Shown here: positions 1 through 7,076 of the stretch, in pieces
Layout of the letters: each line of letters starts with the position of its first letter
Position numbering within the stretch: the stretch's first letter is position 1
NCBI GenBank assembly: GCA_963624415.1
Contig: CAVFPQ010000036.1
Span: 1-17,895, forward strand
DNA from: RUG806 sp963624415
GTDB lineage: Bacteria; Bacillota; Clostridia; Oscillospirales; Acutalibacteraceae
Reading direction: 5' to 3'
Length of the DNA: 17,895 nt
Notes under the pieces: generated by a model
What the model saw: the letters and a program-made list of their open reading frames with translations, nothing else
The model's database searches: none
Told to the model about the DNA's origin: nothing
Program-made: the position numbers and the translations under genes

Positions 1-422
1 CACATACCGCACCCTATAAATACCCCAGACTTGTTGTGTTCAGAGACTCTCTGCCGAAGACATCAACAGGCAAAATTCAGAGAAATAAGCTGTAATTTTG
101 TGTGGGGAGCGGGGCGAGCGAGCGACAGCGAGCGAGCGTATGGGGCGAGGAGGTTTGCGAAGCAAACCGACGAGCCGCACGTGCCGCGAGGAAGCCGAGC
201 GACGAGCTGTGCGAGGAGCGAAGGCAAGGAGCGGCGCCCGCGAGGAGGCGGCACTGCCTGTCCCGCCGTGGCACTGCCCGTTGCGAAAACAAGGCAACCG
301 GACAGGTACGTGTCCCGACGAGCGGGAATGCTCCCGGTGAGGGACCGGCTGACCTCCTGAAAAGCAACGGCAGGGCGGCAAACAGCTCACACAAATCCAC
401 ACAGAAAAAAAAGGAAACCAAG
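1..422. other. Gene-free leader with GC-rich hairpin-rich island (about 98-360)
   Basis: No convincing gene lies here. Positions 1-97 are ordinary AT-rich sequence with nothing I recognise. From about 98 to 360 the composition jumps: counting 121-360 gives about 68 percent G+C. The sequence is dominated by repeated GAGC/GCGA words. Local hairpins are visible: GGTTTGC/GCAAACC at 152-158/162-168; CCTGTCC/GGACAGG at 257-263/300-306 enclosing GTTGC/GCAAC at 280-284/294-298; CCGGT/ACCGG at 334-338/344-348. AGGAGGT (148-154) is complementary to ACCTCCT (352-358). All frames read as arginine/alanine/glutamate-rich nonsense, so coding is unlikely. It could be a structured RNA, a 5' leader of the next gene, or a decayed GC-rich insertion. 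Confidence 0.5.
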
Positions 423-1211
423 ATGAAAATATCAAGCATACAGATGAATATGCGTTTTGCGTGTCCCGATGACAATTTCAGGCACGCCGAAGAGCTGTTC
501 ATAAAAGCGGCACAATCAAATCCCGACACTGTTCTTTTTCCCGAAACATGGAACACCGGATTTTTCCCGCATGACAATTTACGAAGCTTTTGCGATATTG
601 ACGGCACAAAAACAAAAGAGCTGTTCGGCAGACTGTCAAAGCAATACAAAATAAACATTGTCGGCGGCTCTGTCGCGAACATAAAAAACGGCAAAGTCTA
701 TAACACATCATACATATTTGACCGAAACGGCGAGTGTATTGCAGAGTACGACAAAACGCATCTCTTTACACCCATGGACGAACACAGATTTTTCGAAAAC
801 GGCAATAAACTTGTTTCTTTTGAGCTTGACGGCAAAAAATGCGGAATAATAATCTGCTATGACCTTCGTTTTCCGGAGCTTACAAGAACACTGACAACAA
901 AGCACAGACTTGACCATCTGTTCGTTGTATCGCAGTGGCCCGACAAACGAATTTTTCAGTACAAAACACTTCTGTGTGCCCGTGCAATAGAAAATCAGAT
1001 GTTTGTATCAAGCTGCAATTCCTGCGGCACTGCGGGCGACACCGTGTACGGCGGCTCGTCGGTTATATACTCCCCTCTCGGCGAAAACCTCGCTTATGCC
1101 GGCACAGCCGAAGAAATAATAACCGCAGACTGCGACGAAACCGAGCTGCAATCAATAAGAAGCTCGATAAATGTATTTAACGACAGGCAGCCGGAACTTT
1201 ACTTCAAATAA
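423..1211 (+). CDS. Carbon-nitrogen hydrolase (nitrilase superfamily, omega-amidase/YafV-like)
   Basis: A 262-residue protein of the nitrilase superfamily, which hydrolyses C-N bonds in small amides. The catalytic Glu-Lys-Cys triad is visible: E41 in FPETWNTGF, K111 in EYDKTHLF and C145 in IICYDLRFPE. The CYDLRFPE context resembles the omega-amidase/YafV group that deaminates 2-oxoglutaramate or 2-oxosuccinamate. That substrate is inference, because the family is broad. The length fits a single-domain member. The frame stays open upstream to 102, but I place the start at the ATG at 423, with a purine-rich AAGGA about 7 bases upstream, because the extension runs through the GC-rich island and is not protein-like. 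The next gene is 400 bp away across repeats, so it is probably transcribed alone. It is probably cytoplasmic, as no signal peptide is seen. Confidence 0.9.
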   Translation: MKISSIQMNMRFACPDDNFRHAEELFIKAAQSNPDTVLFPETWNTGFFPHDNLRSFCDIDGTKTKELFGRLSKQYKINIVGGSVANIKNGKVYNTSYIFDRNGECIAEYDKTHLFTPMDEHRFFENGNKLVSFELDGKKCGIIICYDLRFPELTRTLTTKHRLDHLFVVSQWPDKRIFQYKTLLCARAIENQMFVSSCNSCGTAGDTVYGGSSVIYSPLGENLAYAGTAEEIITADCDETELQSIRSSINVFNDRQPELYFK

Positions 1212-1222
1212 GCAAATTCTTT

Positions 1223-1402
1223 TTAATGCATAATGCATAATTCATAATGCATAATGTCGGAAGTCCTGCGGACTTGATTTATATAGCTTCGCTGAATATA
1301 AAAACTATCTGACAGAAATAAAATTTTCTTTTGCAAAGCTTTATAATCCAAAACACGCAGTGTTTTCCTTCATTCTACATTATGCATTCTACATTCTGCA
1401 TT
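1223..1402 (+). repeat. Dispersed palindromic element, copy 1
   Basis: A MITE-like mosaic of nested palindromes. A left ATGCATAATG-rich arm (1223-1256) is followed by hairpin B (AAGTCC/GGACTT at 1261-1266/1270-1275) and an inner stem arm ending in AGCTTCGC. A variable centre comes next, then the opposing arm (from 1333), hairpin C (AAAACAC/GTGTTTT at 1350-1356/1360-1366) and a right arm with ATTATGCAT. The same order of parts recurs elsewhere in the window. No coding sequence is inside. Confidence 0.8.
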
Positions 1403-1404
1403 AT

Positions 1405-1560
1405 AAAACATTTATTCTACATTCTGCATTGATTTATATAGCTTCGCTGACATTAGAATTGCATTTTTCAGATAATTCTAATCTATCGCGTAGCTTTATA
1501 ATCCAAAACACGCAGTGTTTTCCTTCATTCTACATTATGCATTCTTAATTGTTAATTATT
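1405..1560 (+). repeat. Dispersed palindromic element, copy 2 (lacks hairpin B)
   Basis: A tandem second copy directly after copy 1. It starts at the inner arm GATTTATATAGCTTCGC, has a different centre that itself contains a 9-bp palindrome (ATTAGAATT/AATTCTAAT), then repeats the TATAATCC arm, the AAAACAC/GTGTTTT hairpin and the ATTATGCATTCT arm almost base for base as in copy 1. Hairpin B is missing. Together the two copies fill most of the 400-bp gap between the amidase and ilvE. Confidence 0.75.
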
Positions 1561-1612
1561 CAAGTGTATTCAATAAATTTAAAATATTACCATAATTCAG
1601 GAGGCTATCGAA

Positions 1613-2707
1613 ATGGACTACAATTTCCCCGTAACAAGAACAACACACCCCAAGGCGCGTCCCGAGGACGAAACAAAGTTAGGCTTTGCCAAGTACTTCA
1701 CCGACCATATGTTTGTTATGGACTACGATGAGGGCGAGGGCTGGCATGACGGCAGAGTTGTTCCTCACGAGCCTATTCTTATCGAACCCGCATCATGCGT
1801 GCTTCACTATGCGCAGATGATGTTTGAAGGCATGAAGGCATACCGCACTCCGTCGGGTGAAATTCAGATTTTCCGCCCCGACATGAACGCAAAAAGAATG
1901 GCACGCACAAATGAACGTATGTGCATTCCCGAGCTTCCCGAAGAGCTTCTTATCGCAGGCGTAAAGGCTGTTATAAAAGAAGACATTGACTGGGTACCCT
2001 CCGCTCCCGGCACGGCACTTTATATCCGTCCGTTTATTTTCGGTGATGAGGTTTCATTCTCCGTTCTTCCCGCAAAGCACTATCGCTTCATGATAATTTT
2101 AAGCCCCACCGGCTCCTACTATGCCGCAAACGACGGCGGACTTTCAACCACTCGCATATATGTTCAGGATGAATACATTCGTGCGGCAAAGGGCGGCACT
2201 GGCTTTGCGAAGGTCGGCGGCAACTACGGCGGCGGCATGAGAGCATCAAAGGACGCCATGAAATACGACTGCAAAGACGTTCTGTGGCTTGACGCGGCAG
2301 AGCACAAGTATGTTGAAGAAATAGGCACATCAAACGCCTTCTTCAAGATTAACGGCGAAGTCATCACCGCTCCCCTTTCATCCGGCACAATCCTCCCCGG
2401 CATCACCCGTGACAGTGTAATTCAGCTTCTTAAAAAATGGGGCACTCCCATTACCGAAAGAAAGCTCTCGATTGATGAAATAATAGAAGCGAGCGAAAAC
2501 GGCACTCTTCAGGAAATTTTCGCAAGCGGCACGGCGGCTGTTATATCCCCCATCGGCACATTAAACTACAAGGGCAAGGATATCCCCGTAGCAGACGGCA
2601 AGGTCGGCGAGACCGCACAGAAGCTCTATGACACCCTTTACGGCATTCAGACCGGCACAGTAGAAGACTTCATGGGCTGGACTTATCCTCTGGGACTCAA
2701 GGCATAA
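1613..2707 (+). CDS. ilvE: Branched-chain-amino-acid aminotransferase
   Basis: A 364-residue class IV (fold type IV) PLP-dependent aminotransferase that interconverts valine, leucine and isoleucine with their 2-oxoacids, using 2-oxoglutarate/glutamate. The PLP lysine is K200 in AKVGGNYGG. Other family blocks are LWLDAAEHKYVEEIGTSNAFF (split around residues 225-244), SGTILPGITRDSV (258-269) and FASGTAAVISPIG (303-315). The length matches the long (about 350-360 aa) IlvE subgroup. The start is fixed by AGGAGG at 1599-1604, 8 bases before the ATG. It opens the operon. Its stop overlaps the next start (TAATG at 2705-2709), so translation is probably coupled. The following oxidoreductase genes point to use of the 2-oxoacids in catabolism or reductive synthesis; this is inference from context. 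Confidence 0.96.
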   Translation: MDYNFPVTRTTHPKARPEDETKLGFAKYFTDHMFVMDYDEGEGWHDGRVVPHEPILIEPASCVLHYAQMMFEGMKAYRTPSGEIQIFRPDMNAKRMARTNERMCIPELPEELLIAGVKAVIKEDIDWVPSAPGTALYIRPFIFGDEVSFSVLPAKHYRFMIILSPTGSYYAANDGGLSTTRIYVQDEYIRAAKGGTGFAKVGGNYGGGMRASKDAMKYDCKDVLWLDAAEHKYVEEIGTSNAFFKINGEVITAPLSSGTILPGITRDSVIQLLKKWGTPITERKLSIDEIIEASENGTLQEIFASGTAAVISPIGTLNYKGKDIPVADGKVGETAQKLYDTLYGIQTGTVEDFMGWTYPLGLKA

Positions 2708-3357
2708 TGAAACGAGTTACACTTTTCAGCGGTCATTTCGGCAGCGGCAAAACAAATGTCGCCGTAAACTACGCCTTAAAGCTAAAAAAAGACGGCTATA
2801 AAACCGCCATTGCCGATTTGGACATAGTAAACCCGTATTTCAGAACAAAAGACAGCGAACAGGAACTGACGGCGGCGGGGGTAAGAGTTATATCTCTCCC
2901 CTTCGCCAACTCAAACGTCGATTTGCCCTCCCTTCCGAGTGAGGTTTATTCACTTGTTCAGAGAAGAGACGAATACGCCGTATTTGACATAGGCGGTGAC
3001 GACTCCGGAGCAGTTGCTTTAGGCAGATTTTCTCCTTTTATTCTTGAAGAGAATAATTTTGAGCACCTGTTCGTGGTAAACTTCTATCGACCGCTCACTC
3101 CCGACGCCGAAAGTGCCGAAGAAATTATGCGCGAGATAGAAAATGCGTGTCACATTCCGTTTACGGGCATCGTAAACAACTCAAACTTAGGCGAAGAAAC
3201 TACCCAAGAGACAGTCAAAGCGTCATTCTGCAAGGCAGAGGCCCTTTCGGCACTTACAAAACTGCCGATTGTATTTACTTCCGCCGAGGAACAGACGGCA
3301 AAAGAGCTGTCACACGAAAATATTTTCGCATTAAGATTACAGAAAAAGTATTGGTAA
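2707..3357 (+). CDS. SIMIBI-type P-loop ATPase of the oxidoreductase operon, role unknown
   Basis: A 216-residue nucleotide-binding protein resembling the MinD/ParA/CobQ class. The Walker A loop is GHFGSGKTN at residues 9-17. A conserved DLDIVNPYFR block (38-47) follows, as in SIMIBI ATPases where the Asp residues contact Mg-ATP and sense hydrolysis, and a Walker B-like strand AVFDIGGDD lies at 91-99. I see no membrane segment, no MinD-like C-terminal amphipathic helix and no paired-cysteine Fe-S scaffold motif of the NBP35/ApbC type. It starts one base inside the ilvE stop, and the ferredoxin subunit follows after 12 bases, so it belongs to this unit. A role in maturing or controlling the oxidoreductase is conceivable but is inference only. 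Confidence 0.85.
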   Translation: MKRVTLFSGHFGSGKTNVAVNYALKLKKDGYKTAIADLDIVNPYFRTKDSEQELTAAGVRVISLPFANSNVDLPSLPSEVYSLVQRRDEYAVFDIGGDDSGAVALGRFSPFILEENNFEHLFVVNFYRPLTPDAESAEEIMREIENACHIPFTGIVNNSNLGEETTQETVKASFCKAEALSALTKLPIVFTSAEEQTAKELSHENIFALRLQKKYW

Positions 3358-3369
3358 GGAGCTGTGAAA

Positions 3370-3576
3370 ATGGCAAAGGTAACCTTTAAGACCGATATCT
3401 GCAAGGGCTGCGGACTGTGCGTTGATGCTTGCCCCAAGCACCTGCTGATAATCGCCAAAGACAAGATTAACAAAAAAGGACATTCTCCCGCCGAAATTAC
3501 AGATCAGTCCCGGTGCATAGCGTGTGCATTCTGTGCCACAATGTGCCCCGACTGTGTTATCACGGTAGAAAAGTGA
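3370..3576 (+). CDS. korD: 2-oxoacid:ferredoxin oxidoreductase, delta (2[4Fe-4S] ferredoxin) subunit
   Basis: A 68-residue bacterial-type 2[4Fe-4S] ferredoxin. The two cluster motifs are complete: C11-x2-C14-x2-C17-x3-C21-P and C49-x2-C52-x2-C55-x3-C59-P, separated by a basic linker (residues 28-48). It carries electrons out of the catalytic subunits to soluble ferredoxin. An in-frame GTG at 3364 is rejected as the start because it lies 2 bases from the AAGGAG at 3356-3361, whereas the ATG at 3370 sits 8 bases away. The alpha subunit begins 10 bases after the stop. The symbol follows the four-subunit KOR naming; substrate-specific names (vor) may apply. Confidence 0.93.
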   Translation: MAKVTFKTDICKGCGLCVDACPKHLLIIAKDKINKKGHSPAEITDQSRCIACAFCATMCPDCVITVEK

Positions 3577-3586
3577 GGTGCGTAAA

Positions 3587-4648
3587 ATGAGCGAAAAAGT
3601 ACTTATGAAAGGCAACGAAGCAATTGCCGAGGCAGCCATAAGAGCCGGCTGTATGCATTACTTCGGCTACCCCATCACTCCCCAGACGGAGCTTGCCGCA
3701 TACATGGCAAAGCGTATGCCCAAAATCGGCGGCACGTTTTTGCAGGCGGAAAGCGAAATTGCCGCTATAAATATGGTTTACGGTGTTGCGGCATCGGGCA
3801 AAAGATGCATGACATCGTCCTCCTCCCCCGGAGTATCGCTTAAGCAGGAGGGCATTTCCTATATAGCCGGTTCCGACTTACCTGCCCTTATCGTAAACGT
3901 TCAGAGAGGCGGCCCCGGACTCGGCGGCATTCAGCCCTCACAGTCCGATTATTTTCAGGCTACAAAGGGCGGCGGACACGGTGACTATCACCTTATAGTT
4001 CTCACTCCCGCATCCGTTCAGGAAATGGCTGATTTAACGGCACTCGCCTTTGACCTTGCCGACAAATACAGAATGCCCGCAATGCTTTTAGCAGACGGCA
4101 CAATGGGACAGATGATGGAGCCTGTCGTTTTACCCGAGCCTCACGTTTCGACAATTGAAAAACCGTGGGCTGTCACGGGAACAAAAATGCAGAGAAAGCA
4201 TAATATTGTAAACTCACTCTATCTTGTCCCCGAAGAGCTTGAAAAAACTAATATTGAAAGATACGAAAGATACAAGACTGTCGAAGAAAACGAAGCCCGC
4301 TACGAAAGCTTTATGACAGAGGACGCGGACATTGTTGTTGTTGCGTTCGGCATTGCGGCACGTGTATCCAAAAACGCCGTTGTGGCCGCAAGAAAAGAGG
4401 GCATAAAGGTCGGACTTATTCGCCCGATTACCGTCTGGCCCTTCCCCAAAAAGCCGATTGCCGAGCTTGCCGACAAGGTTAAGGGCTTTATCTCCGTTGA
4501 GCTTTCAATGGGACAGATGATTGAAGACATTCGCCTTGCCGAAAGCTGCAAAAAGCCCGTTGAGCTTTGTTACAGAGCAGGCGGTATGATTCCGTCACCC
4601 GAGCAGGTGCTCGACTCAATAAGAAAAATGCAGGGAGGCAACAGATAA
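3587..4648 (+). CDS. vorB: 2-oxoacid:ferredoxin oxidoreductase, alpha subunit (VorB/KorA type)
   Basis: A 353-residue alpha subunit of the CoA-acylating 2-oxoacid:ferredoxin oxidoreductases, holding the pyrimidine-binding and transketolase-C-like domains. The hallmark YPITPQTE is at about residues 28-35, followed by FLQAESEIAAINMVYGVAASG and SSSSPGVSLKQEGISY, with a C-terminal domain from about 245 (ADIVVVAFGIAARV). The ATG at 3587 follows GAGGTG at 3575-3580; an in-frame GTG at 3578 lies inside that site and is rejected. Enzymes of this type turn 2-oxoisovalerate or 2-oxoglutarate plus CoA into acyl-CoA, CO2 and reduced ferredoxin. Branched-chain substrates are favoured here only because ilvE heads the operon. 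The stop overlaps the next start (TAATG). Confidence 0.93.
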   Translation: MSEKVLMKGNEAIAEAAIRAGCMHYFGYPITPQTELAAYMAKRMPKIGGTFLQAESEIAAINMVYGVAASGKRCMTSSSSPGVSLKQEGISYIAGSDLPALIVNVQRGGPGLGGIQPSQSDYFQATKGGGHGDYHLIVLTPASVQEMADLTALAFDLADKYRMPAMLLADGTMGQMMEPVVLPEPHVSTIEKPWAVTGTKMQRKHNIVNSLYLVPEELEKTNIERYERYKTVEENEARYESFMTEDADIVVVAFGIAARVSKNAVVAARKEGIKVGLIRPITVWPFPKKPIAELADKVKGFISVELSMGQMIEDIRLAESCKKPVELCYRAGGMIPSPEQVLDSIRKMQGGNR

Positions 4649-5397
4649 TGGTAGTTTTTGAAAAACCGAAGAGCCTTACAGATGCCGAGCTTCACTATTG
4701 CCCCGGCTGCACGCACGGCATAATTCACCGTCTTGTTGCCGAAGCGATTGATACCCTCGGAATTGAAGGCAAAACAATAGGCGTAGCCCCTGTCGGATGC
4801 GCCGTTATGGCATACAATTACTTTACCTGCGACATGGTAGAAGCGGCACACGGCAGAGCACCGGCAGTCGCGACGGGACTCAAGCGTTCCATGCCCGAAA
4901 ATATCATTTTCACATATCAGGGCGACGGCGATCTGGCGTCAATCGGCATGGCAGAGACCGTACACAGTGCCACAAGAAACGAGAATATCACGGTTATATT
5001 CGTAAATAATGCAATTTACGGTATGACAGGCGGTCAGATGGCGCCGACTTCCCTCCCCGGACAGGTCACGCAGACCTCCCCCTACGGCAGAGATGTAAAA
5101 ACCGCCGGCTTCCCGATAAAGGTCTGTGAAATGCTCTCCACTCTTGACGGACCGGAATTTATAGCCCGTGTTGCCGTCAATAACGTTAAGAATGTAAAGA
5201 ACGCCAAAAAGGTTATTGAAAAGGCGTTCAGAAATCAGATTGAGAGCAAAGGCTTCTCACTTGTTGAGGTCGTTTCATCCTGTCCCACAAACTGGGGCAT
5301 GACACCGCAAAAAGCACTTGAATGGGTTGAAAGCGACATGATACCCTATTATCCCTTAGGTGTATACAAAGACAGAAGCGCAAAGGAGGGCGAATAA
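4648..5397 (+). CDS. korB: 2-oxoacid:ferredoxin oxidoreductase, beta (thiamine diphosphate) subunit
   Basis: A 249-residue TPP-binding subunit. It shows the family CPGC motif (residues 18-21), the APVGCA block (47-52) and the TPP/Mg signature GDGD at 92-95 ending in NN at 120-121, followed by AIYGMTGGQ. It decarboxylates the 2-oxoacid through TPP and works as a complex with the alpha, gamma and delta subunits. The start is the ATG at 4648, overlapping the alpha stop by one base, with AGGGAGG at 4632-4638. An open frame reaching upstream to 4567 overlaps vorB and is not used. The C-terminal region (VVSSCPTNWGM, YYPLGVYKD) matches the usual end of KorB proteins. Confidence 0.94.
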   Translation: MVVFEKPKSLTDAELHYCPGCTHGIIHRLVAEAIDTLGIEGKTIGVAPVGCAVMAYNYFTCDMVEAAHGRAPAVATGLKRSMPENIIFTYQGDGDLASIGMAETVHSATRNENITVIFVNNAIYGMTGGQMAPTSLPGQVTQTSPYGRDVKTAGFPIKVCEMLSTLDGPEFIARVAVNNVKNVKNAKKVIEKAFRNQIESKGFSLVEVVSSCPTNWGMTPQKALEWVESDMIPYYPLGVYKDRSAKEGE

Positions 5398-5398
5398 G

Positions 5399-5929
5399 AT
5401 GACAACCAACATTTTACTTGCCGGCTTCGGCGGTCAGGGCATTCTTTTCGCCGGTAAATTTATCGCGTACAAAGGACTCACAGAAGGCAGAGAATTAAGC
5501 TGGCTGCCGTCATACGGTCCCGAAATGCGCGGCGGCACGGCAAACTGCAGTGTAATTCTGTCGGATGACCCGGTAGGCTCGCCCATCGTTTCCGAACCCG
5601 ATGTTCTTATTGTAATGAACCTTCCCTCCCTTGACAAATACGAAAAAACCGTTGTACCCGGAGGCAAGATTTTTGTTGACTCAACGCTTATCGAAAGAAA
5701 GGTTGAGCGTACCGATGTTGACGTTTTCTATATTCCCGCAACGTCCCTTGCACAGCAGATCGGCGCACCGACACTTGCCAATATGATAATGGTAGGCAAA
5801 TTCATAAAAGAAACAGGTGCCGTTTCACATGACAATCTTGATGCGGCTCTCAAAAAAGTTGTTTCCGCAAGACATCAGGATTTGTTCGACATAAATCTCA
5901 AGGCAATAAACACAGGCTACGAGCTTTAA
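5399..5929 (+). CDS. korC: 2-oxoacid:ferredoxin oxidoreductase, gamma subunit
   Basis: A 176-residue gamma subunit. The N-terminal glycine-rich signature GFGGQGILFAGK lies at residues 9-20. The conserved WLPSYGPEMRGGTANCSV block follows at about 36-53, as usual for this subunit, which stabilises CoA binding and the complex interface. AAAGGAGGG at 5382-5390 sits 8 bases before the ATG at 5399, inside the end of korB, and the two reading frames are separated by one base. The in-frame upstream extension to 5360 overlaps korB and is rejected. It completes the delta-alpha-beta-gamma order 3370-5929, so all four subunits are present and uninterrupted. Confidence 0.94.
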   Translation: MTTNILLAGFGGQGILFAGKFIAYKGLTEGRELSWLPSYGPEMRGGTANCSVILSDDPVGSPIVSEPDVLIVMNLPSLDKYEKTVVPGGKIFVDSTLIERKVERTDVDVFYIPATSLAQQIGAPTLANMIMVGKFIKETGAVSHDNLDAALKKVVSARHQDLFDINLKAINTGYEL

Positions 5930-5947
5930 TTTACGAGGTGAAATACA

Positions 5948-6691
5948 ATGTTTGATGTAGAAAAGGTAACAAACGATTGTGTTGATTGGATTAAGGAATT
6001 TTTTGAGAAAAACGGCAAGGACTGCAATGCCGTTGTAGCTATTTCGGGCGGCAAGGACTCCTCCGTCACGGCGGCACTCTGCGTAAAGGCTTTGGGCAAG
6101 GACAGAGTTATCGGCGTGCTTCTCCCGAACGGCGAACAGGCGGATATTGACTGTTCAAAACAGCTTGTAAGTCATCTGGGAATAAAGAACTATATAATAA
6201 ATATTGCCGACTCATATAACGGAATGGTCAGCGAGCTTAAAAAGTGCTTCAATCTCGAAAAGCAGACTGTTACCAATCTCCCGGCTCGCCTCAGAATGGC
6301 GGCAACCTATGCCGTAAGTCAGAGTCACAACGGCAGAGTGGCAAACACCTGCAATCTGTCCGAAGACTGGGTAGGCTATGCCACACGCTACGGCGACGGT
6401 GCGGGCGACTTCAGTCCGTTAAGCCACCTTACGGTGCAGGAAGTCAAAGCGATAGGTCACCATTTGGGGCTTCCCGAAAATCTTGTTGAAAAAACGCCCA
6501 TTGACGGACTTTGCGGCAAAACGGATGAGGACAATCTCGGTTTTACATATGCAGTGCTTGACCGCTACATAAGAACCGGTGAAATCGACAACGCCGAAAC
6601 AAAAGCAAAAATCGACAGAATGCACAGACTTAACGTATTCAAGCTTCAGCCGATGCCGTACTTCAATCCGGAGATTGACACAAAGGCATAA
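5948..6691 (+). CDS. nadE: NAD+ synthetase, ammonia-dependent type
   Basis: A 247-residue N-type ATP pyrophosphatase that amidates nicotinic acid adenine dinucleotide to NAD+. The PP-loop SGGKDS is at residues 33-38. The family blocks NLPARLRMAATYA and NLSEDWVGYATRYGDGAGDFSPL are present, as are PIDGLCGKTDEDNLG and a basic C-terminal end. The roughly 245-residue length and absence of a nitrilase-like glutaminase domain indicate direct use of ammonia. GAGGTG at 5935-5940 lies 7 bases before the ATG, and the gap after korC is only 18 bases, so it is probably the last gene of the ilvE operon. A shared need for NAD and ferredoxin redox balance is a possible but unproven reason for the linkage. 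Confidence 0.94.
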   Translation: MFDVEKVTNDCVDWIKEFFEKNGKDCNAVVAISGGKDSSVTAALCVKALGKDRVIGVLLPNGEQADIDCSKQLVSHLGIKNYIINIADSYNGMVSELKKCFNLEKQTVTNLPARLRMAATYAVSQSHNGRVANTCNLSEDWVGYATRYGDGAGDFSPLSHLTVQEVKAIGHHLGLPENLVEKTPIDGLCGKTDEDNLGFTYAVLDRYIRTGEIDNAETKAKIDRMHRLNVFKLQPMPYFNPEIDTKA

Positions 6692-6810
6692 GCAAGCAAC
6701 CGGCACCGAAAACGAAGGAAGTCCTTCGTGCTTTGCATAAATTCAATCGGCAATTTCGTCAGTCCTGCTAACTTGGATTTATAAATCCTCGCAAAATCTT
6801 AATACTATAA
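6692..6810. other. Intergenic spacer with degenerate palindromic element
   Basis: The 3' end of the operon. It contains a 7-bp hairpin (CGAAGGA/TCCTTCG at 6713-6719/6722-6728) and pieces such as AGTCCTGCTAACTT and GGATTTATAAATCCTCGC. These look like a worn-down copy of the dispersed element seen elsewhere. No reading frame is supported. Confidence 0.4.
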
Positions 6811-6850
6811 AAAACGGGAGACCGTCCGTATGGGCAGCCTCCCGCTTTTG
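6811..6850. terminator. Two-way intrinsic terminator
   Basis: CGGGAG (6815-6820) pairs with CTCCCG (6839-6844) around a GC-rich loop. It is flanked by an A run on the left and CTTTT on the right. Read on the plus strand it ends the ilvE-nadE operon. Read on the minus strand the stem is followed by six T and lies 11 bases after the stop of the decayed gene at 6861, so the T tract is stronger in that direction. Confidence 0.8.
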
Positions 6851-6860
6851 TTATATTGTC

Positions 6861-7070
6861 TTATTTAAGCCAATTCTTTGGGTCATCAAGTTTTACTGCG
6901 GCACGAAGAATAAGTCGTGCTTCCGATACGCTGATTTTGCCCTTAAATAATCTCGACTTAACACATCACATTTTGAGTATTATTTAAAAAATTAAATCTT
7001 TAATTTTTCGATGTTCATCTTCTGCTAAATACGTTTCCGCTTGTTGTATTACCGTTTCGGCACTACGCAT
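6861..7070 (-). pseudogene. Decayed small ORF with dockerin-like C-terminal end
   Basis: One minus frame runs from an ATG at 7070-7068 to a TAA at 6863-6861 (70 codons) but is broken by an in-frame TAA (6984-6986) and a TGA six codons further on. The first part is a 28-residue peptide beginning MRSAETVIQQAETYLAEDEH. The last part reads KGKISVSEARLILRAAVKLDDPKNWLK. The latter half resembles a dockerin or dockerin-like calcium-binding repeat (pattern I-x-V-x-[DE]-A-R-x-x-L-R-x-A-V) common at the C-termini of secreted proteins in this bacterial group. The stop is followed after 11 bases by a good terminator. The two pieces may not have been one gene; the homology is by eye only. Confidence 0.4.
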
Positions 7071-7076
7071 TTAATA

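Noticed and set aside
102..422. In-frame N-terminal extension of the amidase through the GC-rich island
   Set aside because: The translated extension is low-complexity Arg/Ala/Glu sequence without family similarity, and the ATG at 423 has a ribosome site and gives a normal nitrilase start.
323..422. Cobalamin-type riboswitch suggested by GCTCCCGGTGAGGG-like wording
   Set aside because: The conserved B12-box and surrounding core are not found in order, and the downstream gene has no cobalamin link.
31..694. Several overlapping open frames on both strands at the left edge
   Set aside because: They overlap the GC-rich island or lie antisense to the amidase, lack ribosome sites and show no protein-like composition.
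1223..1560. CRISPR-like or tandem repeat array
   Set aside because: The repeats are palindromic element copies with unequal centres, not evenly spaced identical repeats with unique spacers, and no cas genes are present.
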